DNA from: SIAQ01 sp964484265 | GTDB taxonomy: Bacteria; Planctomycetota; Planctomycetia; Gemmatales; Gemmataceae | Direction of reading: 5' to 3' | DNA length: 64,000 nt | Assembly (NCBI GenBank): GCA_964484265.1 | Contig: CAZAFH010000019.1 | Location: forward strand, 1-64,000 | The notes under the pieces: model-generated | Database searches by the model: none | What the model was told of the DNA's origin: nothing | The model's input: only the letters and a program-made list of their open reading frames with translations | Program-made: the position numbers and the translations under genes | Shown here: positions 22,368 to 30,309 of the stretch, in pieces | Position numbering within the stretch: the stretch's first letter is position 1 | Layout of the letters: every line of letters begins with the position of its first letter

Positions 22368-22865
22368 ATGCCATTCGATGCCATCGTGAATGCTCTGAAA
22401 ACGAAATTCCCCGACATTACCACGTCGGAATTTCGCGACAATAAACGCATTCACGTTGCGCCGGCTCAGTGTTTCGATCTTCTCGAAGCACTCAAAACCG
22501 AGCACGGTATGGATATGTTGTTCGAATTGACGGCTGCCGATTACCTAAAATACCCAAACGCCACCGACCGCTTTGGCGTTGTCTACGGGCTGGCGAACAC
22601 GCAGACGGGCGAGCGCGTCTTCGTGCGGACGTTTCTCAACGAACCGGAGTTGTCGCTGCCGTCGGCTTTTCCGCTTTGGAAAGGCGCCGACTGGCTGGAG
22701 CGTGAAGTCTACGACATGTACGGCATCGTCTTCGACGGCCACCCGGACCTGAGACGAATCCTGATGCCCGAGGCGTTTACGAGTTTCCCCCTACGCAAAG
22801 ATTACCCGATGCGAGGCCGCGGGGAAAGGCATAATTTCCCCGTGCTGACGCGAGCGGAGAGCTGA
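22368..22865 (+). CDS. nuoC: NADH-quinone oxidoreductase subunit C
   Basis: Protein of 165 aa, the 30-kDa-type hydrophilic subunit of complex I. Seen: the signature region LEREVYDMYGIVFDGHPDLRR-type block (about residues 107-127, key residues E-R-E-x-x-D-M-x-G-I and H-P-D-L) and FPLRKDYPMRGRGE near the end. It is separate from NuoD rather than fused. nuoD begins 7 bp later. Confidence 0.95.
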   Translation: MPFDAIVNALKTKFPDITTSEFRDNKRIHVAPAQCFDLLEALKTEHGMDMLFELTAADYLKYPNATDRFGVVYGLANTQTGERVFVRTFLNEPELSLPSAFPLWKGADWLEREVYDMYGIVFDGHPDLRRILMPEAFTSFPLRKDYPMRGRGERHNFPVLTRAES

Positions 22866-22872
22866 ATTCACC

Positions 22873-24096
22873 ATGCCGCTGGAAGCGATGCGAACATTGC
22901 CGGAAGGCGCCGAGCAGGATTACCTGTGGACCCTCAACTTCGGTCCGCAGCATCCAGCCACGCACACCACCCTGCGCCTGATCCTCACACTCGACGGCGA
23001 GACCGTCGTCAAGGCCGTGCCTGATATCGGCTACTTGCACAGCGGGTTTGAAAAGCTCGGCGAAGATCTCGATTTCAACCAGTACGTCACCATCGTCGAT
23101 CGGATGAACTACATCTCTCCGGTCGTGAACGAGCTTGCCTGGCATCATACCGTCGAAAAGCTGATGGACATCGAGTTGACGCCTCGCTGCAAATACATTC
23201 GTACGATTCTCAACGAGCTTGGACGAATCAGCGATCACTTGCTCTGCACGGGCGCGCAGGCGCTCGATCTCGGCGCGTTCACGGCTTTTCTCTACGGCTT
23301 TCAGCAGCGCGAGGTCATTTACGACATCCACGAAACAATTTCGGGCCAGCGGTTTCACCCGAGCTACACGCGCGTCGGTGGATTGCTATTCGACGTCACG
23401 GATGAATTCGTCCGCAAGGTCCGCAACTTCGTGAAGGAATTTCCGAAGACGCATGCTGACATGTGCCGACTGCTCAACCGCAACCGCATCTTCGTCGAAC
23501 GCACGCAAGGCATCGGCGTGCTTTCCAAAGAGCTCGCAATCAGCCTGAGCTGCACCGGGCCGATGGCCAGGGCGTCGGGCGTGGTGCGCGACGTTCGCAA
23601 GGACGAGCCGTACCTGGCGTATCCCGATTTCCAGAACGCGTTCAAAGTTGTTTGTTCAAGCGAAGGCGATTGCTACGCTCGCTACCTGGTCCGCATGGAA
23701 GAAATGATCGAGAGTCTAAAGATCATCGACGCGGCCATCGAGAACCTGCCCGCAGGTCCCGTCAACGTGGACGTCAACGGAAAGGCGGTCTTCCCCGATC
23801 AGCAGGCGGTTTATCGTTCGATCGAGAGCCTGATCCAGCACTTCGAACTGGTTATGCCGAACCGCCAATGGACGCCGCCGGTGGACGAAGTCTATGGCTG
23901 CATCGAATCCCCCAACGGCGAACTCGGGTTTTACATCGTGTCCGACGGCAACGGCAGCGCCTATCGGGCGCGCACCAGGCCGCCATCGTACATTCACTTT
24001 GGCGTGTTCCCCTATCTGATCGAGGGACATCAGCTAAGCGACGTGGTGGCCGTGCTAGGCAGCATCAACATCATCGCCGCGGAACTTGATCGATAA
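22873..24096 (+). CDS. nuoD: NADH-quinone oxidoreductase subunit D
   Basis: Protein of 407 aa, the 49-kDa-type subunit that forms the quinone cavity with NuoB. Seen: NFGPQHPATHTTLR with the conserved His pair, DIGYLHSGFEKLGE, the CTGPMARASGVVRD region, and the C-terminal GVFPYLIEGHQLSDVVAVLGS-type end (key residues D-x-V-x-x-x-G-S-x-D replaced in part by SINIIAAELDR). Length is normal. Confidence 0.95.
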   Translation: MPLEAMRTLPEGAEQDYLWTLNFGPQHPATHTTLRLILTLDGETVVKAVPDIGYLHSGFEKLGEDLDFNQYVTIVDRMNYISPVVNELAWHHTVEKLMDIELTPRCKYIRTILNELGRISDHLLCTGAQALDLGAFTAFLYGFQQREVIYDIHETISGQRFHPSYTRVGGLLFDVTDEFVRKVRNFVKEFPKTHADMCRLLNRNRIFVERTQGIGVLSKELAISLSCTGPMARASGVVRDVRKDEPYLAYPDFQNAFKVVCSSEGDCYARYLVRMEEMIESLKIIDAAIENLPAGPVNVDVNGKAVFPDQQAVYRSIESLIQHFELVMPNRQWTPPVDEVYGCIESPNGELGFYIVSDGNGSAYRARTRPPSYIHFGVFPYLIEGHQLSDVVAVLGSINIIAAELDR

Positions 24097-24103
24097 GAGT
24101 TTA

Positions 24104-24522
24104 GCCACAGAGGTCACAGAGAACACAGAGAGTGTAATGAGTGATGATCTCACCGAAAGAATCATTGGGGCGGCAATCGAGGTTCATCGGATTCTCGGAC
24201 CCGGATTGCTTGAATCAATCTACGAGGAGGCTCTTTGCCTTGAGCTTGAGCTTCGTGGAATAAAAGTATTGCGTCAGAAGGAAATTGATGTCATTTACAA
24301 GGGGCACTTGATAAAAGGACTTCGTATTGATCTATTAGTAGCGGATGAAGTCATCGTAGAAATGAAATCTGTTTCCAAGTTGCCAGACGTTGCAACTGCT
24401 CAGGTGCTTTCGTATTTGAAATCTACCGGACTCAAACGTGCCCTACTAATTAATTTCGGTCTGTCGAAACTGATCGATGGCGTCAAACGACTTTCTCTGT
24501 GATCTCTGTGTCCTCTGTGGCA
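24104..24522. mobile_element. GxxExxY cassette bounded by inverted repeats
   Basis: The left end GCCACAGAGGTCACAGAGAA (from 24104) and the right end (24492-24522, read in reverse GCCACAGAGGACACAGAGAT) are near-identical inverted repeats of about 28 bases. They enclose exactly one gene and sit between nuoD and nuoE. No transposase is present, so calling it mobile is inference from the structure. Confidence 0.65.
24137..24502 (+). CDS. GxxExxY family protein (PD-(D/E)XK fold)
   Basis: Protein of 121 aa. The naming motif is GPGLLESIY (about residues 23-31). The nuclease-like core is LRIDLLVADEVIVEMKSV with D and E-x-K. Family members are common in planctomycetes, cyanobacteria and Bacteroidetes and have no established function. 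The start MSDDLTERI is preferred over an upstream TTG inside nuoD. The last codons and the TGA stop lie within the right inverted repeat. It is AT-richer than the nuo genes around it, consistent with insertion. Confidence 0.85.
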   Translation: MSDDLTERIIGAAIEVHRILGPGLLESIYEEALCLELELRGIKVLRQKEIDVIYKGHLIKGLRIDLLVADEVIVEMKSVSKLPDVATAQVLSYLKSTGLKRALLINFGLSKLIDGVKRLSL

Positions 24523-24550
24523 AAATTGGTTCGGAAATTAGGCGAAGACC

Positions 24551-25030
24551 ATGGCATACTTGCCGGATGTCATACGACAACAGATTTTGGCTTATATTCC
24601 GCGCTATCCGTCGAAGCAGGCGGTGACGTTGCCGGCGCTGCATATCGTTCATGATGCCATGCGGTGCGTCTCGAACGAGGCGATTCGCGAAATTGCCGAC
24701 ATGCTCGACCTTAGCCCCGCTCAAGTGCATGACACGATGACGTTCTACCAGTTCTTCCGCGAGGCGGACAAGCCGCTGGGTAAAACGCGGCTCTGGGTGT
24801 GCCGAAGCCTCGCTTGTGGCTTGCGAGGCGGCGATGAATTGCTCGAAACATTCTGCAAGAAGCTGCACGTTGAACCCGGCGGGACGACTCAAGACGGCAA
24901 GATTACGCTCGAATTCGCCGAATGCCTCGGCGCCTGCGAAGGCGCGCCAGCGGTGATGATCAACGATGTGCAACGGCACAACGTGACCGAAGAGCACGTG
25001 GACGCGCTGATTGCGGAATTGACGTCGTAA
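24551..25030 (+). CDS. nuoE: NADH-quinone oxidoreductase subunit E
   Basis: Protein of 159 aa, the 24-kDa-type subunit binding the N1a 2Fe-2S cluster. Ligands: VCRSLAC (about residues 85-91) and AECLGACEGAP (about 125-135), a C-x4-C ... C-x3-C set. The N-terminal helical bundle (LPALHIVHDAMR) is typical. It is preceded by the GxxExxY cassette and followed by a hairpin repeat. Confidence 0.95.
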   Translation: MAYLPDVIRQQILAYIPRYPSKQAVTLPALHIVHDAMRCVSNEAIREIADMLDLSPAQVHDTMTFYQFFREADKPLGKTRLWVCRSLACGLRGGDELLETFCKKLHVEPGGTTQDGKITLEFAECLGACEGAPAVMINDVQRHNVTEEHVDALIAELTS

Positions 25031-25036
25031 ACCATG

Positions 25037-25112
25037 AAGCCCCGATGTGAGCGCAGCGAACGTCGGGGATTGCTGAATCCCAGAGGTTCGACTTCGTCTC
25101 ACCTCTGGGCTT
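25037..25112. repeat. Hairpin repeats between nuoE and nuoF
   Basis: Two related palindromes: 25037-25068 (GTGAGCGCAGCGAACG core flanked by CCCCGA/TCGGGG) and 25079-25112 (CCCAGAGGT/ACCTCTGGG). Together they form the same double-arm layout as 22277-22358. The last base is only 4 bases before the nuoF ATG, so the repeat abuts or replaces the native ribosome-binding region. Confidence 0.85.
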
Positions 25113-25116
25113 GGAA

Positions 25117-26451
25117 ATGAGTATGCCTGATTTCGAACCCGTCCTCCTGAAACGCATCAACGCCGGCGCGAGCCGCACGCTCGACGCCTACCGCGCCGAT
25201 GGCGGCTATCGTGCCGTTACCAAGGCGCTCGGCGAAATGACGCCAGCGCAGGTCGTCGATACCGTCAAGGCCTCCGGGTTACGCGGCCGAGGCGGTGCGG
25301 GTTTCCCGTGCGGCCTGAAATGGACGTTTCTGCCCAAAGATCACCCAGGGCCGATCTATCTCTGCATCAACGCCGACGAATCCGAGCCCTGCACGTTCAA
25401 CAACCGTATCCTGATGGAGCAAGACCCGCACCAGGTGCTCGAAGGTATCATCCTCTCCTCCTACGCAATCAAGGCGAAAACCTGTTACTTTTACATTCGA
25501 TATGAATATGGCGACGCCTATCGGAATCTACAAACAGCAATCGATGAACTCTACGCGGCAAATCTGCTGGGAAAGAACATTCTCGGCAAGGATTTCGATC
25601 TCGATGTTTACTTGCACCGCGGCGCCGGCGCTTATATATGCGGCGAAGAGACCGGACTGATCGAATCGCTCGAAGGCAAACGCGGTTGGCCTCGCATCAA
25701 GCCGCCGTTTCCCGCTATCGAAGGGGCGTTTCGCAAGCCGACGATCGTCAACAACGTCGAGACCATGGCCTGCGTCACCCACATCGTCGATCGCGGCGCG
25801 GACTGGTTCAAGTCGATCGGCGTCCCACCCGATCCGAAGAACCCGCGCGACGCCGGCAGCTATGGGCCGAAGCTCTATTGCATCTCGGGCCACGTCAATA
25901 AACCGTGCTGCGTCGAACTGCCCCTGGGCGTGACGGCACGCGAACTGATCGATAAATACGGCGGCGGCGTCTGGAAAGGCCGCAAGGCTAAGGGATGCAT
26001 CCCCGGCGGAATCAGCATGGGCATCATGACCGAGGCGGAATTCGACACGCCGCTCGATTTCAACGGGCCAGGCCGGGTTGGGTGTCTGGGTCTCGGGACG
26101 GCGGCGGTCACGGTCTTCGACGAGACGACCAGCATAGTCGATGTTCTCTACAATATCTGTAGGTTCTTCGCGCATGAATCGTGCGGCCAGTGCACGCCGT
26201 GCCGCGAAGGCACGGGCTGGATGATGAAGATCATGGAACGCATGCGCCGAGGGCAAGGCCGACGCGAGGATCTGGATATCCTTGACGAAGTCGCCAAGTC
26301 GATCGGCATCATGCCGGGTACGACGATCTGCGGCCTGGCGGACGGCGCCGGTTGGCCGGTCAAGAATGCCGTCGCCAAATTCCGCCCGGAGCTGGAATCG
26401 TACATTCGCAAGGGCGAGCGCACCACGCTGCCGTTGGCGCTCGCACATTAG
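25117..26451 (+). CDS. nuoF: NADH-quinone oxidoreductase subunit F
   Basis: Protein of 444 aa, the NADH- and FMN-binding 51-kDa-type subunit with cluster N3. Seen: GLRGRGGAGFPCGLKW (FMN/NADH Gly-rich loop), CINADESEPCTFNNR, GAGAYICGEETGLIESLEG, and ESCGQCTPCREGTGW giving three of the 4Fe-4S Cys ligands, the fourth in PGTTICGLADG. The start could also be the ATG two codons later (25123). No clear Shine-Dalgarno because of the adjacent repeat. Confidence 0.96.
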   Translation: MSMPDFEPVLLKRINAGASRTLDAYRADGGYRAVTKALGEMTPAQVVDTVKASGLRGRGGAGFPCGLKWTFLPKDHPGPIYLCINADESEPCTFNNRILMEQDPHQVLEGIILSSYAIKAKTCYFYIRYEYGDAYRNLQTAIDELYAANLLGKNILGKDFDLDVYLHRGAGAYICGEETGLIESLEGKRGWPRIKPPFPAIEGAFRKPTIVNNVETMACVTHIVDRGADWFKSIGVPPDPKNPRDAGSYGPKLYCISGHVNKPCCVELPLGVTARELIDKYGGGVWKGRKAKGCIPGGISMGIMTEAEFDTPLDFNGPGRVGCLGLGTAAVTVFDETTSIVDVLYNICRFFAHESCGQCTPCREGTGWMMKIMERMRRGQGRREDLDILDEVAKSIGIMPGTTICGLADGAGWPVKNAVAKFRPELESYIRKGERTTLPLALAH

Positions 26452-26463
26452 TGGATTACCGCC

Positions 26464-27306
26464 ATGGCTATCCGCATGACCTGTTCCGGTTGCGACTCGG
26501 CCTTGAACTTGGCGGATAATCTGCGCGGCAAAAAAGTCCGCTGCAAGAAATGCGGCGAGTCGCTGAAGGTTCCCGCAGACGATGACATCGACGACGTGGA
26601 TGATGTCGAAGACGTAGACGACGATGCCAATGCCGTGCAGGAAAAACCGAAACTCAAGGTGAAGCCGGCGAAATCGGCAAAGCTAGATGACGACGACGAA
26701 GATTCCGACGACGACGAGCCAAAGAAGAAAAAGAAAAAGAAGAAAAAGAAACAGAGCGGTTCAGGCGGAATCCTGATCATCGCCGGCGTCGCTGGGTTAG
26801 TGTTACTGTTGGCGGGCGGAGGCGTGTCGGCATTCTTGTTGCTTGGAAGAAAAGGGCCGGCCCAGAATCAGCAGGCGAAGGTCGATACGAAGACCGACGA
26901 GGCCGACAAAACGCCCGTGCGGATTTTCCCGAAGGTAGAGGATGGCAGCCCGACCAAAAAGGGCGGCAAGGGTGTCGTCAATAATGTGAGAGGCGCCGTT
27001 TACCGTACAACGATTCGCAATGACCTGGCGAATTATAACAAGATGTATTCGTTCTTTGTCAACGAGACTCCGAAGAACCAACAAACTCGAGCGAAATATC
27101 TCGAGTACATCAAGCGCGATTTCAAGACGGGACACGATTACCTCGTTGAGGGATACTATCGCATCAACCTGAAAGCTCAGCCAGGCTCAACAGATATTTT
27201 CGCGGGGGAACGCGACGAAGATAACCAAGGGCACCTCGTCGTTCGATGCAATGGCGCGATCGAATATGTGCCCGCGGCGGAATGGAAAAAGGCGATGGGG
27301 TTATGA
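26464..27306 (+). CDS. Zinc-ribbon, Asp-rich/Lys-run membrane protein
   Basis: Protein of 280 aa of an MJ0042-like planctomycete type. An N-terminal zinc ribbon has CSGC (7-10) and CKKC (27-30); then an Asp-rich segment (about 39-85), a run of ten Lys (about 87-96), one membrane segment (about 102-125, ILIIAGVAGLVLLLAGGG), and a C-terminal domain of about 150 residues without recognised family. Predicted topology puts the acidic/zinc part in the cytoplasm. It begins 12 bp after nuoF, so it is probably transcribed with nuo; whether it has any link to complex I is unknown. Confidence 0.75.
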   Translation: MAIRMTCSGCDSALNLADNLRGKKVRCKKCGESLKVPADDDIDDVDDVEDVDDDANAVQEKPKLKVKPAKSAKLDDDDEDSDDDEPKKKKKKKKKKQSGSGGILIIAGVAGLVLLLAGGGVSAFLLLGRKGPAQNQQAKVDTKTDEADKTPVRIFPKVEDGSPTKKGGKGVVNNVRGAVYRTTIRNDLANYNKMYSFFVNETPKNQQTRAKYLEYIKRDFKTGHDYLVEGYYRINLKAQPGSTDIFAGERDEDNQGHLVVRCNGAIEYVPAAEWKKAMGL

Positions 27307-27360
27307 ACGTTTTTCGCTTTCCATGTTTAGGAAAACGATTAGCTTTGCAAGATAGGAATG

Positions 27361-27510
27361 TGAATCACGAAAGGTAGAAAGTACGAAACGCACGAAAATT
27401 GCCCGAGAATAATGGGGATAGCAGGAACAGCCTTACAGCCTTGATTTCTGGCTATCTTGTATTTCTTTCGAAATTTCGTTCTGTCATGCTTTCGTGTTTC
27501 CAGTGAAAGT
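27361..27510. repeat. Inverted repeat of CACGAAAG type
   Basis: The segment 27365-27400 (ATCACGAAAGGTAGAAAG...ACGAAA) is matched in reverse complement by 27470-27510 (GAAATTTCG...TTTCGTGTTTCC). It is imperfect and fills most of the 209-bp gap between the zinc-ribbon gene and the lipoprotein. Confidence 0.55.
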
Positions 27511-27515
27511 TCATC

Positions 27516-28529
27516 ATGCGGCGGATGGTGGTTTACATTCTGAGTTTCTCGGCGGTCCTCCTGCTCGTCGCTGGCTGCGGCGGCAGGAATCGTCCGAAGC
27601 ATTCGCCCGTTCTGGTTGCGAGCGAGTCCGATTATTTCTTCGATACCAAAGTCAATACCTCCGAGGATCTGGTCGAGCTGCTCAAGCCCGCGAAAGGCGC
27701 CGCATCCGAATTTGAAGTCGAGCCGGAGATGCTGCTGCCCGATTGGCGTTGGGACAACAAGTACCTCACACGCAATCCGCGCTGGCCTGAGAGCGGTGAT
27801 GATTCCAAAAAAGCTGACGTAATCGAGAAGGCAAAAGCTGCCTATGAGAAAGCATTGGAAGTACACAAAAACAAACTGCGAAATGACGATCTCAAAGCCG
27901 TGGGTAAGCTCTACCACACCTACGCAACGAGCGTGAAACCTGAAAGAACGCAGCAAACCCTGGACAACTGGAAACAATATCTTCGTCGCCAAGGCAAGGA
28001 AGGCGTAGGGCTTCGCAAAAAACTGGAATCCAACGCGTTCGAAATGGCGGGAATCTGCGACGTAACACAGCCTGGTCAAATTGTCGCTTACTTCAAAGAG
28101 GCCGAGAAGGATGGCAAGAACCTGACTATCGTTACGGGCAAGGACCCCAATGAGCCCTATCAATTATCGGGCATCAAGTCCGACACCGTCAAGGATAAGC
28201 TCGACGAGCAATTCATGGCCAACCTCAGTACGGCCTACCTGAGTTACGGCGCGGACGCCGCCAAGCGAGGCGCGAATGCGGATGTTGACGGGTTTAAAGA
28301 TTTCATCAAACAGACTTACTATCCCATACTCGCAGAAAGCATCAAGGATAACTCGATCATCATTCTTGACTTCACGCAGCCCAAGGCGCTTTACGCGGCT
28401 CTGGCGCCAAAGCTAACCAACGCCAAGGGCGCCCTGGTGTTGATGAAGAGCGGCGCTACCACTCGCCTGAAAGAAAATATCATTGAAAAGCTGATCCCGC
28501 CGCCCAAGACTCCGGATGCGCCGCCTTGA
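27516..28529 (+). CDS. Lipoprotein, function unknown
   Basis: Protein of 337 aa. The N-terminal signal ends in a lipobox LVAGC with Cys21 as the lipidation site. The mature part is charged, mostly alpha/beta, with no motif that I recognise (segments such as DWRWDNKYLTRNP, FDWH-like motifs absent). It ends in a Pro-rich tail. It is located between the zinc-ribbon gene and nuoG, so it is a second non-nuo gene in the cluster. A periplasmic or outer-membrane-facing role is inferred from the lipobox only. Confidence 0.75.
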   Translation: MRRMVVYILSFSAVLLLVAGCGGRNRPKHSPVLVASESDYFFDTKVNTSEDLVELLKPAKGAASEFEVEPEMLLPDWRWDNKYLTRNPRWPESGDDSKKADVIEKAKAAYEKALEVHKNKLRNDDLKAVGKLYHTYATSVKPERTQQTLDNWKQYLRRQGKEGVGLRKKLESNAFEMAGICDVTQPGQIVAYFKEAEKDGKNLTIVTGKDPNEPYQLSGIKSDTVKDKLDEQFMANLSTAYLSYGADAAKRGANADVDGFKDFIKQTYYPILAESIKDNSIIILDFTQPKALYAALAPKLTNAKGALVLMKSGATTRLKENIIEKLIPPPKTPDAPP

Positions 28530-28587
28530 TCTCAACCGCAACGCATGAACGAAACGACAATTATCCAATGGCAGGATTCCTAATTAC

Positions 28588-30231
28588 ATGGCTGTAGTCT
28601 TCATCAATGACAAACCGGTCGACATCGGCACGGATCGGCTGAATCTCGTGCAGGCGGCGCAGAAGGGCGGCACATTCATCCCGCACTATTGCTGGCACCC
28701 GGCGCTGAGCGTCGTCGCCAGCTGCCGTATGTGCCTGGTCGAAGTCGGCGAGAAGAAGCCCGACGGCACCGTCGCCATGCAGCCGCGCGTCGTGCCCGCC
28801 TGCCAGACCCCGGCCAAGGACGGGACGGTTTGCATCACGAACAGCGAGAAGGCCAAATTCTCCCAGGCCCGCACGCTCGAATCGCTCCTGCTCAACCATC
28901 CGCTCGATTGTCCCGTTTGCGACAAGGCCGGCGAATGCATGCTGCAGGATTTCAGCTACCGGTTCGGCAACTCGACGAGCCGAATGATCGAACCGAAAAA
29001 CACCCCGCCCAACAAGCCCAACATCGGCGAGCATATTTCGCTTTTCACCGACCGCTGCATCATGTGCTCGCGCTGCGTCCGCTTCACGCGCGAAATCGCG
29101 GGCACGGCCGAGCTTCAAATCGTCAATCGCGGGCATCACTCCGAGATCGACATCTTCCCCGGCGACCCGATCAACAACAAGCTCGCGGGCAATGTCGTCG
29201 ATCTCTGCCCCGTGGGCGCGCTGGCGAACAAAGATTTTCTCTACAAGCAGCGCGTCTGGTTTTTGAAGACGCAGGAAAGCGTTTGTGCCGGCTGCTCGAC
29301 AGGATGCAGCATCCAGATCGACCACAACAAAGATATCGTCTACCGCATCAGGCCGCGCGAGAATCCCGAGGCCCAGGGTCATTTCATCTGCGACGAGGGC
29401 CGATTCGACTACGAATACGTCAACGCCCGGACACGGCTAGATCGGCCGATGTCGAGGGTTGGCGAGCAATTGCTCGCCGGCGAGTGGGCGCCGATCCTGG
29501 CCAGCGCCAATGCTGAACTGGCGAAGGCGGCGACGGAGCGCGGAGTGGCCGTGGCGGGCGTCATTTCGCCGATGCTCACCGTCGAAGAGGCCTATCTGTT
29601 CGCCAAATATATCAAGGGACTGTCCGAAGACGCCAGGCTCTACCTCGGCTGGGTTCCGACGGTCGGCGCGGACGAGAATTTTCCGCAGGATCGCAAGGGC
29701 AATCCCCTGGGCGCCGTCAAATTCACGATCCGCGCGGAGAAGTGTCCAAACCGCCGCGGCGTCGAAGAAATTCTCAAGCACTTCCAGGGCGAAGTGCTCG
29801 ATTTTGACCGATTCCTGGGCGATGCCGAGAAACTCAAAGCTGCGTTTATCACCGCGAGTTATTCGCCTCGGCTCGGTCCCTGGCTTACCGAGTCACAAGT
29901 GCAACTGTTGGCCAGCGTGCCGTTGTTGGTCGTTCAAGATCTGCGCTTGTCGTCCGTCTGCGATTCGGCGCGGTTCGTATTGCCGTCGGCGACGTTCGCG
30001 GAGAAAGACGGCTGTTTCGTAAACGCAGCAAATCTCGCTCAGGAGTTGCACTGGGCCGTGAAGCCGGGCACGCTGGGCCGAACGGACGGGCAGGTGTTCG
30101 CGTCGCTGCTTCAACGGCGTGGATTGATCCAGGCCGGCGCGATTCGCCGTGAATTGGCGGCCGAGGTCCCGTATTTCGCGCCGCTGGCGGCAGGCGTGCT
30201 AGGACGATTCGGCGTGAGGCTTGGAACCTAG
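28588..30231 (+). CDS. nuoG: NADH-quinone oxidoreductase subunit G
   Basis: Protein of 547 aa, the iron-sulfur 75-kDa-type subunit. Seen in order: 2Fe-2S ligands (CWHPALSVVASCRMC, ACQTPAKDG), the His/Cys 4Fe-4S site (HPLDCPVCDKAGECMLQD), the second 4Fe-4S cluster (RCIMCSRCVRF, with Cys in DLCPVGAL), and an additional VCAGCSTGCSIQ set at the start of the molybdopterin-like domain. That domain is short compared with the roughly 900-aa E. coli NuoG, closer to mitochondrial-type length. Confidence 0.95.
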   Translation: MAVVFINDKPVDIGTDRLNLVQAAQKGGTFIPHYCWHPALSVVASCRMCLVEVGEKKPDGTVAMQPRVVPACQTPAKDGTVCITNSEKAKFSQARTLESLLLNHPLDCPVCDKAGECMLQDFSYRFGNSTSRMIEPKNTPPNKPNIGEHISLFTDRCIMCSRCVRFTREIAGTAELQIVNRGHHSEIDIFPGDPINNKLAGNVVDLCPVGALANKDFLYKQRVWFLKTQESVCAGCSTGCSIQIDHNKDIVYRIRPRENPEAQGHFICDEGRFDYEYVNARTRLDRPMSRVGEQLLAGEWAPILASANAELAKAATERGVAVAGVISPMLTVEEAYLFAKYIKGLSEDARLYLGWVPTVGADENFPQDRKGNPLGAVKFTIRAEKCPNRRGVEEILKHFQGEVLDFDRFLGDAEKLKAAFITASYSPRLGPWLTESQVQLLASVPLLVVQDLRLSSVCDSARFVLPSATFAEKDGCFVNAANLAQELHWAVKPGTLGRTDGQVFASLLQRRGLIQAGAIRRELAAEVPYFAPLAAGVLGRFGVRLGT

Positions 30232-30309
30232 GAATTCCGTTTAGAGTGTCACGCGCTCGCCACAGTCGAGCGGTTAAACGCAATCGAGAAGAAACGCACG
30301 GACGATTTC

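Noticed and set aside
26719..26752. A-rich run that might indicate slippage or a sequencing error
   Set aside because: It encodes a Lys run in a protein type in which such runs are usual, and the frame continues into a good membrane helix.
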